This document shows positions 1 to 5,542 of a DNA stretch of 5,542 bases, in pieces. Made by a program: the position numbers and the translations under genes. This DNA comes from SZUA-146 sp963922815 (GTDB lineage: Bacteria; Pseudomonadota; Gammaproteobacteria; Steroidobacterales; SZUA-146): contig CAWUKD010000209.1 of assembly GCA_963922815.1 (NCBI GenBank), positions 1-5,542 on the forward strand, in the 5' to 3' direction. The notes under the pieces were generated by a model. That model searched no databases. It was not told the origin of the DNA and saw only the letters and a program-made list of their open reading frames with translations. Within the stretch, counting starts at the first letter, position 1. Each line of letters starts with the position of its first letter.

Positions 1-12
1 TCAAAAAGCGAT

Positions 13-89
13 TGGTAGCGGGGGCAGGATTCGAACCTGCGACCTTCGGGTTATGAGCCCGACGAGCTGCCAGACTGCTCCACCCCGCA
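13..89 (-). tRNA. Initiator tRNA-fMet, anticodon CAU
   Basis: This 77-nt gene folds as a complete cloverleaf with the 3' CCA encoded. The anticodon is CAT. Its stem carries three consecutive G-C pairs (GGG opposite CCC), the hallmark of bacterial initiators, which lets the tRNA enter the ribosomal P site. The D stem GAGC/GCTC has the A11-U24 pair also typical of initiators. The T stem is GCAGG/CCTGC with loop TTCGAAC. Positions 2-7 pair fully with 66-71, while positions 1 and 72 are U and U. An unpaired 1-72 position is what formylation by methionyl-tRNA formyltransferase needs, but the usual bacterial mismatch is C1-A72. In enterobacteria one initiator gene (metY) heads the rimP-nusA-infB operon. 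Whether rimP follows here cannot be seen, because the gene lies at the window edge. Confidence 0.96.
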
Positions 90-102
90 TCCGCAGTCGC
101 GA

Positions 103-131
103 ATATTACAAACCCATCGAGCCTTTTGCAA
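103..131 (-). promoter_or_regulatory. Sigma-70-like promoter of the initiator tRNA
   Basis: Reading the minus strand, a -35 element TTGCAA (126-131) is followed by exactly 17 nt and a -10 element TAATAT (103-108). The expected start, about 7 nt further on, falls near position 96, which leaves a very short 5' leader before the mature tRNA end at 89. The stretch just after the -10 is TCGCG, a GC-rich discriminator. That is the arrangement known for stable-RNA promoters under stringent (ppGpp) control, and such control is inferred here. The spacing and both hexamers make this a strong prediction. Confidence 0.8.
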
Positions 132-162
132 GAGATAACAGGATCTTTCTGAGATTATTTCA

Positions 163-184
163 AAGAGTCGATTTATCGACTCTT
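163..184 (-). terminator. 9-bp perfect hairpin between the large gene and the tRNA promoter
   Basis: AAGAGTCGA (163-171) and TCGACTCTT (176-184) are perfect reverse complements separated by a 4-nt loop. The hairpin lies about 30 nt upstream of the tRNA -35 element and 200 nt past the stop of the large gene. On the minus strand the stem ends in CTCTT followed by TGAAAT, so there is no real U-tract and intrinsic termination would be weak. It may be a backup terminator or insulator, or a site bound by a protein. The strand assignment rests on gene direction only. Confidence 0.4.
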
Positions 185-331
185 ACTAGCCCAATGCACC
201 TGTAATTTAAGCCTTTTTCGCAACCTGGTCCCGAATCGCGGAAACGCTCCGATTATAACAACGGGCGGACAATGGCACTAATCCACGACAAACGGCACAA
301 GTCGCGCAAACAGTTGTCTTCAAACGACAGA

Positions 332-356
332 CGGGCAAGTCATTACAACTTGCCCG
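332..356 (-). terminator. Probable terminator hairpin of the large surface-protein gene
   Basis: CGGGCAAGT (332-340) and ACTTGCCCG (348-356) form a perfect 9-bp, GC-rich stem with a 7-nt loop. It begins 28 nt after the TAG stop of the large gene, which is where an intrinsic terminator is expected. The minus-strand sequence after the stem is TCTGTCGTTTG, only moderately rich in T, so it is not a textbook rho-independent terminator. A role in 3'-end protection or in termination helped by other factors is also possible. Between this hairpin and the one at 163-184 I see no gene or other clear signal. Confidence 0.5.
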
Positions 357-384
357 CCGGCCGATCAGGATTGTGGGCTCCCGA

Positions 385-3300
385 CTAGTTGGTCACTGTA
401 GAAGTGACCGAAAACTCACCATAGCTGACGCTGAAACTCTCACCGGCACCAAGACCCACCGAGACCACCGAGTCGAATTCACTGGCGGCAAAGTCTGTCT
501 GGTTGATCAGCGTGAAGAACTCGCCCACAGTCGGCACATAGCCATCAACCGCACTAATGGTCAGCGTACCGGCAAAGGCGTTTCCACCGTTGAACGCCGC
601 GAGCGTTCCGGTTGACCCACCTGCACCGATATCAATCATGACGTCGCTGGCTGCCGTTAATCCACTCACCGCATCCACAAGATCAATAATAGAACCCGGG
701 CCAATATGAAGATCGCCAGGTGACGCGAACAGGTTGTCAACGTCGAGCGTCTGACCGCCGAGCGCCTCGAGCACGCCATTATTGGTCACACTGGTTCCTC
801 GCACTTCTATTCGTCCTGCGTCAGCAGAGATTCGGCCGTCAACAACCAGAGGAAGCGATGGGCTTCCAATCGTCGCAACGCCCCCCGACACGACCACATT
901 CGATCCAATGGTCAGAGTACCGCCCAGTGGCAGTAGCCGTGGCTCGTTGATTACCGAATTGCCCGCGCTGTTAAACACGATATTGGCATTACCGCCCAGA
1001 GTCTGGGTGTTGGCAAAATGGAAGCCGGTTGGTGAAGTCGGCGCATTGACCGTAACGGTTCCGTTCACGGTGATGCCGTCGGTAACCGTCGCTATAGCAC
1101 CATTGGTATGCGTAATATCCGCGTCAAAGGTGATGTCTTCAAAGGTAAAGCTGCCGGTGTTCAGAATGAAGTTGGTTCCGGCCGCCCCGTTCATCACTGT
1201 ATTTCGCAGCTGGGTACCGTTAAGCACGTTCATCGTCCCGCCGGACGTATCGAAGTTCAGCGTCATGTCGGCATTGTTTAACACTCCGCCTAACTGAATA
1301 TTGCCACCGTTCTGAGCATTAATATTGCCCGTACCGCTCCAGTTTGATCCAGTGATAAGAATCTCTTCACCGGACACATTCGCTGTCACCGTTCCATTCA
1401 TCACAATGGGCCTCGCAGCCTGTCCGATCTGACCGGTGGCGCCACTGATGGTTACCGTTGACGCAATCGTAAGCGTATCGCCCGCCGCACCCAGCGGCAG
1501 CAGCCGTGGTTCATTGATGACCGAATTACCCGCACTGTCCAGAACGATATTGGCCGTTCCGCCAAGTGTTTGGGCCTCGTTAAAGTGATACCCGGTAGGT
1601 GATACAGGCGCAACCACGGTGGAGGTACCGTTAATGGTTAATCCGCCGGCCACGTTGGTGATGGCGCCGTTCAGATGCCTCAGGTCATGATTGAACGTCA
1701 TGGCCGTCATCCCGGTTGTGCCGGTATCAATCATCAGTTCCGTACCGGGCGTACCATTGAACACGGCGTTTGAAAGCGTCGTGCCATTGTTCATGTCAAA
1801 CTCCCCACCGGCCATGTCAACTGTAACCGGTAAACCGCCATTATCCATGTTGCCATACAGACCGATCTTGCCGCCGTTCAGTGATTGCAGCGTACCGGTT
1901 GCCGACCAGTCCAGCCCACCCATCAGGATCTCCTCGCCCGCAATGTCTGCAATAACGTCTCCGAGCAGGATAAGACTGGTCGCTGCCTGCCCGATCTGCC
2001 CTTTGCCACCGCGTACGGTAATGTCTTCACCAATCGTGAGTACCGTTCCCGTACCCAGCGATAACAGTCGGGGTTCGTTAATCACAGTGTTACCCACGCC
2101 GTCAAAAATGATTGTGGCGGTGCCGTCCAGCGTTTGCGTGCCGGTCAGGTGCAAACCCGTGGGTGATGTTGGCGCATCAATCAGCAGCGTTCCGTTCAAC
2201 GTAAGTCCGTTCGTTACGTTACTGATGGCGCTGTTGACCATCGTGATATCACCGGTATAGGTCAGAGCTTCCAGATTGGTAGAGCCGGAATTTACGGTCA
2301 GCTCCGTGCCAGCTGTACCGGTAATAGTGGCATTTCGTAAAGAAGCGCCATTGAGTAGATTTATCGAACCGTCTGCCGTATCGAGGTTCAGCGTATTGTT
2401 ACCATTGTCGAAGTTTCCACCAAGCCACAGACCACCGTTATTAATGGCCGTAAGCGTACTGACGCTGTTCCAGGTCGATCCCAGAATTTGAATAACCTCG
2501 CCATCGACGTCGGCGGTCACATTGCCATTCAGGACAAGGGCCGCCGCGGGCTGGCCTATCGTACCCTTGCCGCCTTCGATGTCGACCGTCGGGGCGATCG
2601 TCAACGTTACACCGTTAAACGGCAGCAGCCTTGGTTCGCCAATAACGGTGTTGCCAACCCCGTCGAAGCGTATAGTCGCATTCCCGCCGAGTGTTTGCGT
2701 ATCGATAAACTGCAGACCCGTTGGGCTGCTGGGCGCATCAATCAGCATATTCCCGTTCAGTGTCAGACCACCTATTACATTGGTAAGGGCAGAGTTGACC
2801 ATGGTGACGTCAGCATTTATCTGCAGATTTTCGTAGGTCGTCGTGCCTCCCAAAACGGTCATCAACGTTCCGGGCTGCCCGTCGAGAATGGCATTCCTTA
2901 ACGATGCGCCATTGAACAACTGAAGACTGCCCCCACCGGTGTCCAGGTCGAGCGTGTTCCCACCATTGTCGAAGGTTCCCAATAGTTCGATACTTCCACC
3001 GTTTGTAGCCAGCAGCGATCCCGTTCCGGACCACGTCGCCCCCTGGATACGCAGCGCCTCACCACTTACATCGGCTGAAACGGTTCCGTTCACCACGACA
3101 TTGGCGCCACCCTGACCGATCTGTCCTTTGCCCCCTCGTACGGTGATGCCAGAATCCAGCGTTAAGGTAAACGTATTAAAAGGCAACAGGCGCGGCTCAT
3201 TGATGACCGAGTTGCCCAGACCATTCATGAAAATGGTTCCTGTTCCGGTAATGGTCTGATCAGATAAGAACTGGAATCCGGTCGGTGACGAGGGCGCATC

Positions 3301-5079
3301 CAGTGTGATCGTATCGTTAACCGTCAGGCCGCCGTTGTTGTTTACCAGAGTGCTATTATTAAGCGTCGTTGGTATGCCTATCGTATTGCTGCTCCAGGTA
3401 TGGGTACCGGAGTTCAGTGAAAACGTTCCGGTTCCGGCAAGAGAAGGAACGATCTGCGTATTGTTGACCGTAGTTCCATTATTGGCTGTCATCGTGCCAC
3501 CGAGCTCCAGTGCGCCAGTGGCTTCAAACGTTACACTACCCGTCAAAACAAGATTTTCGTTTTGAACCAGGTTATTAACGTTGATACTACCACCGGACTG
3601 CGTCACGGTGACGGCCGGTGCCACGTCGATAATCGCAGTTGTTCCGGCACTGGGCACGATTTGAGGTTCCCAGTTCAGGCGATCGTCAAAATCACCATCA
3701 ACAAGGCTCACCCAAACGATCGTTCCAGGAGGTCCTGGCTGCTGCAGAAACGTGTTGGTAATGATGATGTAGTCGAGGAAGTTTACGATGCCGTCGCCGT
3801 TAAAGTCGGCGTCGTCATCAGTACTCAGAAATAGTGGTGTAAATAGTGTGATATCAATAAAGTTTACGACCCCGTCGTTGTTCAGATCCGGGTCACAGAA
3901 GTTACCAATACCGTCGCCGTCAGTATCACGTTGCGCTGCGTTAGCAATCAACACGCAGTTATCTACCGGATCAAGGACGCCGTCACCATCGGTATCATCC
4001 CCGCCGTTTCGATTGGTAAGCGGCAGGAAGTCCTTCAGATCAAAGTTAGCCAGTCGATCAGCTCGCACTTCAATCATTGCCGTTGCCGGGTTGCTGACGG
4101 CCACACCGTCATCCACTACGAGCTGCACCAGGTACTGTCCGGCTTCGCCCAGTTTGAGTGACGGACTGTCCGTTGTTGCGTTACTAAAACCACCGCGATA
4201 GTTCTCGGGAGCCGAGAGCACCGACCAGTGATACGACAGCGCGTCCAGGTCAAAATCAGACGATCGGGTACTGTCGAAAACGATCGTGGAGTTGGGCCCT
4301 ACCACACGGCCCCTGCCGGCGTTAGCCACGGGCGCAGAGTTGTAGGTGCTAAGAACAAGCTCAGATCCCTGGCTGGTATGCGAGCGATCTTTTACCTTGA
4401 GCTCTATTCGATAGTCACCTTCGGTGTCCATCACGAGCGAAGAAGACGACGCGGACGGATTAACCAGCGTCGCCAAACTATCGGAGGGTTGCTCGATCAA
4501 CGTCCACTGATACGCCAGAACATCGTTATCAAAGTCGTAAGACCTTTCGGCGTCAAGATAGACCAGCTGTCCCACCTCGCCGGTAAGATCCGATCCGGCG
4601 TGGGCCACTGGAGGCAAATTGCCGGTGCTGAATGTCACCGTATCCCGGGACACCCCGCCCATACTGTCGGTCACCTCAAGCTCGATCAGGTAATCACCAG
4701 CCAGGTCGGGCGTAAAATGGGTTTTCAGAGCATCAGGATTTTCTACGCCAACCGCACTGCCGGCCGGAGCCCGAAGCACCGTCCAGCTAAACTCAAGTCG
4801 CTGACCGTCCAGATCTACCGTTCGACTGCCATCCAGCGCCACGCGCTGATTCAGCTCAATAGGCCTGTTGATCCCGGCATGCGCCTGAGGACAGTGGTTG
4901 GTTCCGCCTGACGCAAACAGCTGATCGATGCCGCGGGTAGCGGGCGAACAGCGCTGCGCGGAATCGTCCAGTCCGGCTTCCGCTGAAGCGGGCACATTAA
5001 TTAATGACGCGATAAGAAAAACAGGAAGAAAACGTGCAATTTGTCCGAAACGGCAAATCAGGTGGTTAAGCGAGTTCAT
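385..5079 (-). CDS. Giant exported multidomain protein: PKD-like, TSP3/dockerin-like and five-unit beta-solenoid repeats
   Basis: This 1564-residue protein is probably secreted or surface-exposed, with an adhesive, matrix or ligand-binding role. That role is inferred from its architecture, and no catalytic motif was recognised. Residues 1-33 are a Sec signal peptide (hydrophobic core FLPVFLIASLINV, cleavage after A31-S-A33). Three PKD-like domains follow at about 64-150, 156-245 and 249-339. Residues 361-450 hold two thrombospondin type 3 motifs (DTDGDG) and a dockerin-like pair of EF-hand calcium loops. Residues 455-515 resemble the W..VP...I...VTV entry segment seen before beta-helix passengers. 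Five units of 187-189 residues start near 583, 770, 957, 1145 and 1334. Residues 1451-1564 form a cap with the motif VDGYVPTVGEFFTL. The mature protein has four cysteines (44, 63, 375, 395). The chosen start directly precedes the signal peptide and has GGGGA six nt upstream. No autotransporter barrel, LPXTG or PEP-CTERM motif is visible, so outer-membrane export (perhaps type II secretion) and anchoring are unknown. It appears monocistronic. Confidence 0.93.
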   Translation of the reverse strand: MNSLNHLICRFGQIARFLPVFLIASLINVPASAEAGLDDSAQRCSPATRGIDQLFASGGTNHCPQAHAGINRPIELNQRVALDGSRTVDLDGQRLEFSWTVLRAPAGSAVGVENPDALKTHFTPDLAGDYLIELEVTDSMGGVSRDTVTFSTGNLPPVAHAGSDLTGEVGQLVYLDAERSYDFDNDVLAYQWTLIEQPSDSLATLVNPSASSSSLVMDTEGDYRIELKVKDRSHTSQGSELVLSTYNSAPVANAGRGRVVGPNSTIVFDSTRSSDFDLDALSYHWSVLSAPENYRGGFSNATTDSPSLKLGEAGQYLVQLVVDDGVAVSNPATAMIEVRADRLANFDLKDFLPLTNRNGGDDTDGDGVLDPVDNCVLIANAAQRDTDGDGIGNFCDPDLNNDGVVNFIDITLFTPLFLSTDDDADFNGDGIVNFLDYIIITNTFLQQPGPPGTIVWVSLVDGDFDDRLNWEPQIVPSAGTTAIIDVAPAVTVTQSGGSINVNNLVQNENLVLTGSVTFEATGALELGGTMTANNGTTVNNTQIVPSLAGTGTFSLNSGTHTWSSNTIGIPTTLNNSTLVNNNGGLTVNDTITLDAPSSPTGFQFLSDQTITGTGTIFMNGLGNSVINEPRLLPFNTFTLTLDSGITVRGGKGQIGQGGANVVVNGTVSADVSGEALRIQGATWSGTGSLLATNGGSIELLGTFDNGGNTLDLDTGGGSLQLFNGASLRNAILDGQPGTLMTVLGGTTTYENLQINADVTMVNSALTNVIGGLTLNGNMLIDAPSSPTGLQFIDTQTLGGNATIRFDGVGNTVIGEPRLLPFNGVTLTIAPTVDIEGGKGTIGQPAAALVLNGNVTADVDGEVIQILGSTWNSVSTLTAINNGGLWLGGNFDNGNNTLNLDTADGSINLLNGASLRNATITGTAGTELTVNSGSTNLEALTYTGDITMVNSAISNVTNGLTLNGTLLIDAPTSPTGLHLTGTQTLDGTATIIFDGVGNTVINEPRLLSLGTGTVLTIGEDITVRGGKGQIGQAATSLILLGDVIADIAGEEILMGGLDWSATGTLQSLNGGKIGLYGNMDNGGLPVTVDMAGGEFDMNNGTTLSNAVFNGTPGTELMIDTGTTGMTAMTFNHDLRHLNGAITNVAGGLTINGTSTVVAPVSPTGYHFNEAQTLGGTANIVLDSAGNSVINEPRLLPLGAAGDTLTIASTVTISGATGQIGQAARPIVMNGTVTANVSGEEILITGSNWSGTGNINAQNGGNIQLGGVLNNADMTLNFDTSGGTMNVLNGTQLRNTVMNGAAGTNFILNTGSFTFEDITFDADITHTNGAIATVTDGITVNGTVTVNAPTSPTGFHFANTQTLGGNANIVFNSAGNSVINEPRLLPLGGTLTIGSNVVVSGGVATIGSPSLPLVVDGRISADAGRIEVRGTSVTNNGVLEALGGQTLDVDNLFASPGDLHIGPGSIIDLVDAVSGLTAASDVMIDIGAGGSTGTLAAFNGGNAFAGTLTISAVDGYVPTVGEFFTLINQTDFAASEFDSVVSVGLGAGESFSVSYGEFSVTSTVTN
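730..3333 (-). repeat. Tandem array of five ~188-residue coding repeats
   Basis: Five in-frame units lie in the large gene at about 2773-3333, 2212-2772, 1648-2211, 1081-1647 and 730-1080; the last is cut short at roughly 117 residues. The anchor block is nearly invariant: AP.SPTG, then QT(L/I).G.A.I, then GN(S/T)VI.EPRLL. The PRLL codons fall at 3184, 2623, 2062, 1498 and 931, giving periods of 561, 561, 564 and 567 bp. Later blocks in each full unit are GG(K/T)G.IGQ (degenerate in unit 5), NG.V.A.V.GE, W, NGG, LRNA-like and a (V/I)(T/S)NV-like end. The DNA of identical peptides differs at many third positions, so the duplication is old and held by selection on the protein. The alternating short hydrophobic and G/N/T-rich stretches suggest a parallel beta-helix, which is inference. 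Confidence 0.93.
3730..3999 (-). other. Calcium-binding segment of the large protein: thrombospondin type 3 plus dockerin-like loops
   Basis: Residues 361-396 carry two acidic DTDGDG motifs with C375 and C395 in the spacing typical of thrombospondin type 3 repeats. Residues 398-409 and 425-436 each match the 12-position EF-hand pattern: D at 1, N at 3, D at 5, G at 6, a hydrophobic residue at 8, N at 9 and D at 12. They are followed by helix-like segments with the FLQQPGPPG ending. The duplicated loop-helix layout is dockerin-like. Such modules occur in many non-cellulosomal secreted bacterial proteins, where they act as calcium-stabilised spacers or pairing modules. No cohesin is visible in the window. 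Confidence 0.85.
4063..4890 (-). other. Three tandem PKD-like immunoglobulin-fold domains of the large protein
   Basis: Residues 64-339 contain three divergent copies of one domain. Each opens with (P/A)VA.AG or QAHAG, continues with a V.LD.S.S.D.D-like strand and turn, has a W(T/S)(V/L)L or Y.W core strand, and ends with G.Y...L.V.D before a final beta strand. This is the PKD / K319-like pattern used as a rigid spacer or binding domain in secreted bacterial proteins. The copies have drifted well apart, so they are domain repeats and not recent duplications. Confidence 0.85.
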
Positions 5080-5085
5080 CTCAAA

Positions 5086-5090
5086 TCCCC
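5086..5090 (-). promoter_or_regulatory. Ribosome binding site of the large gene
   Basis: GGGGA on the minus strand sits six nt before the ATG at 5077-5079. It is only a moderate Shine-Dalgarno match, but the spacing is right. It supports this start, which is also the one that yields a complete signal peptide. Confidence 0.55.
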
Positions 5091-5111
5091 AGGAGTTGGC
5101 TAGTCTATTAA

Positions 5112-5141
5112 AGTTAAGGGCAATAGGCCTCTTCCTTAACT
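5112..5141 (-). promoter_or_regulatory. 8-bp inverted repeat in the leader of the large gene (operator or leader hairpin)
   Basis: AGTTAAGG (5112-5119) and CCTTAACT (5134-5141) are perfect reverse complements separated by 14 nt, which include the palindrome AGGCCT near the centre. The element lies 33-62 nt before the start codon and downstream of the predicted -10, so it would be transcribed. It could be an operator for a dimeric regulator whose half-site centres lie 22 bp (about two helical turns) apart, or an RNA stem in the 5' leader. No T-tract follows, so a terminator is unlikely. Confidence 0.45.
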
Positions 5142-5174
5142 AGGCGCAATCGGCCAGGGAACCGGATCAGATCA

Positions 5175-5202
5175 ATTCTAGACACAGAAGCAAGACTGTC
5201 AT
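5175..5202 (-). promoter_or_regulatory. Candidate sigma-70-like promoter of the large gene
   Basis: On the minus strand ATGACA (5197-5202, five of six consensus bases) is followed by a 16-nt spacer and TAGAAT (5175-5180, five of six). Transcription would begin near 5168 and give a leader of about 90 nt. The site lies downstream of the terminator-like hairpin at 5247-5277, as expected for an independent transcription unit. It is the best match I found by eye in this intergenic region. Confidence 0.5.
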
Positions 5203-5229
5203 TTAAGAATGCGCTCTACCCTTCTGTTT

Positions 5230-5439
5230 TTATACTAAAAATTCCAAATCAATCCCGTAAAAGGCGCGGGATTGATTGATGGCAAGGCCGTCGGAAACGG
5301 ATAGAAGCCGGGTAAAGCGTTGAGCTGCCCCGATGAAGTGATTACGCGAGGACTCACCGAAAAAATCGGGAAATCGGCCAATATCGACGCCCTGTCTGAC
5401 AGACGGGCAGCCGCTCGATCGCACCACCGGCATTGCCAT
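5230..5439 (-). CDS. Doubtful small ORF, 69 residues, unknown
   Basis: The ORF begins MAMPVVRSSG and ends GIDLEFLV. It is listed because AAGGAG (5444-5449 on the minus strand) lies four nt before its ATG, the best Shine-Dalgarno match in the window; the frame stays open further upstream. I recognise no family, signal peptide or membrane segment, and third-position GC is not clearly raised. Its last 15 or so codons coincide with the terminator-like hairpin at 5247-5277, which is unusual for a real gene. The likelier reading is non-coding 3' sequence downstream of the gene that ends at 5492. Confidence 0.2.
   Translation of the reverse strand: MAMPVVRSSGCPSVRQGVDIGRFPDFFGESSRNHFIGAAQRFTRLLSVSDGLAINQSRAFYGIDLEFLV
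5247..5277 (-). terminator. 11-bp perfect hairpin with T-rich tail, probable intrinsic terminator
   Basis: AATCAATCCCG (5247-5257) and CGGGATTGATT (5267-5277) are perfect reverse complements with a 9-nt loop. Read on the minus strand, the stem is followed by TGGAATTTTTAG, while the plus strand has no T-tract after it. It would end transcription coming from the gene(s) at the right edge before the promoter of the large gene. It overlaps the 3' end of the doubtful small ORF at 5230-5439, which argues against that ORF being a gene. Confidence 0.6.
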
Positions 5440-5491
5440 CCGGCTCCTTCCAGAGCCTGTCCAGTCTAATGCTGAGTGGCAATCGCCGTAT

Positions 5492-5542
5492 CTAAAAAGC
5501 CGCGGCAATCCAGGTGATTAAAGCGCCAGGCAGCAGGCCAAG
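5492..5542 (-). CDS. C-terminal end of a probable membrane protein (partial)
   Basis: The minus strand from the right edge reads LGLLPGALITWIAAAF and then TAG at 5492-5494. The string is wholly hydrophobic with a central Pro-Gly and a Trp near the end, as in the last transmembrane helix of an integral membrane protein. Only 16 codons are inside the window, so neither the family nor the coding status can be proved. It would be read in the same direction as the large gene, and the hairpin at 5247-5277 is a candidate terminator for it, about 215 nt past its stop. Confidence 0.45.
   Translation of the reverse strand, partial: LGLLPGALITWIAAAF

Noticed and set aside
13..89. tRNA gene as an integration site with the large gene as cargo of a genomic island.
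   Set aside because: Islands usually insert at the tRNA 3' end, which here faces out of the window; no integrase or repeated tRNA 3' fragment is present on the side of the large gene.
782..2260. Several plus-strand ORFs of 100-190 codons opposite the repeat region, with mutually similar proteins rich in Pro, Ser and Val.
   Set aside because: They are mirror images of the repeated minus-strand gene; their similarity to each other comes from the coding repeats, and they lack good start signals.
4228..4911. A 227-codon plus-strand ORF opposite the PKD-like domains.
   Set aside because: It is antisense to well-supported domains, has no recognisable family, and is rich in Arg, Gly and His as expected for a shadow frame.
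5053..5061. Possible lipoprotein lipobox at LIC (cysteine 9) in the signal peptide.
   Set aside because: The cysteine precedes the hydrophobic core and the residue before it is Ile, not Gly, Ala or Ser; the A-S-A site at 31-33 fits signal peptidase I.
326..5409. A 12-bp exact direct repeat GACAGACGGGCA at 326-337 and 5398-5409, flanking the large gene.
   Set aside because: About one such 12-bp match is expected by chance in 5.5 kb, and there is no integrase, terminal repeat or tRNA-end match to suggest a mobile element.

Overview
The window looks like ordinary chromosomal DNA from a Gram-negative bacterium. My best guess is a marine or environmental gammaproteobacterium. The reasons are a Sec-type signal peptide on a very large exported protein, a thrombospondin-type-3 plus dockerin-like calcium module of a kind common in secreted proteins of that group, and a CCA-encoding initiator tRNA behind a sigma-70-like promoter. 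The taxonomic guess is inference.

Everything I can support reads on the minus strand, so the transcription order runs from high to low coordinates. At the right edge (5492-5542) are the last 16 codons of a probable membrane protein. Next (5230-5439) is a doubtful small ORF, followed by an 11-bp terminator-like hairpin (5247-5277). A sigma-70-like promoter (5175-5202) and a leader with an 8-bp inverted repeat (5112-5141) lead into one gene that fills most of the window. It encodes a 1564-residue exported multidomain protein (385-5079). After its stop come two 9-bp hairpins (332-356 and 163-184), then a clean promoter (103-131) and an initiator tRNA-fMet gene (13-89).

The large protein has, in order, a signal peptide, three PKD-like immunoglobulin-fold domains, a thrombospondin type 3 / dockerin-like calcium-binding segment, a glycine-, asparagine- and threonine-rich region with five copies of a unit of about 188 residues (the last one truncated), and a C-terminal capping region. 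It is best read as a secreted or cell-surface filamentous protein with a predicted parallel beta-helix or beta-solenoid body. Its ligand is unknown and I see no enzyme motif. It has no autotransporter barrel, LPXTG motif or PEP-CTERM anchor, so its route across the outer membrane is open.

The surface protein and the tRNA appear to be separate transcription units, because each has its own promoter and hairpins lie between them. I found no mobile element, CRISPR array or defence system, and no evidence of a new multi-gene system. The most unusual items are the long repeat family, its near lack of lysine, the U1-U72 pair of the initiator tRNA and the palindromic leader of the large gene.
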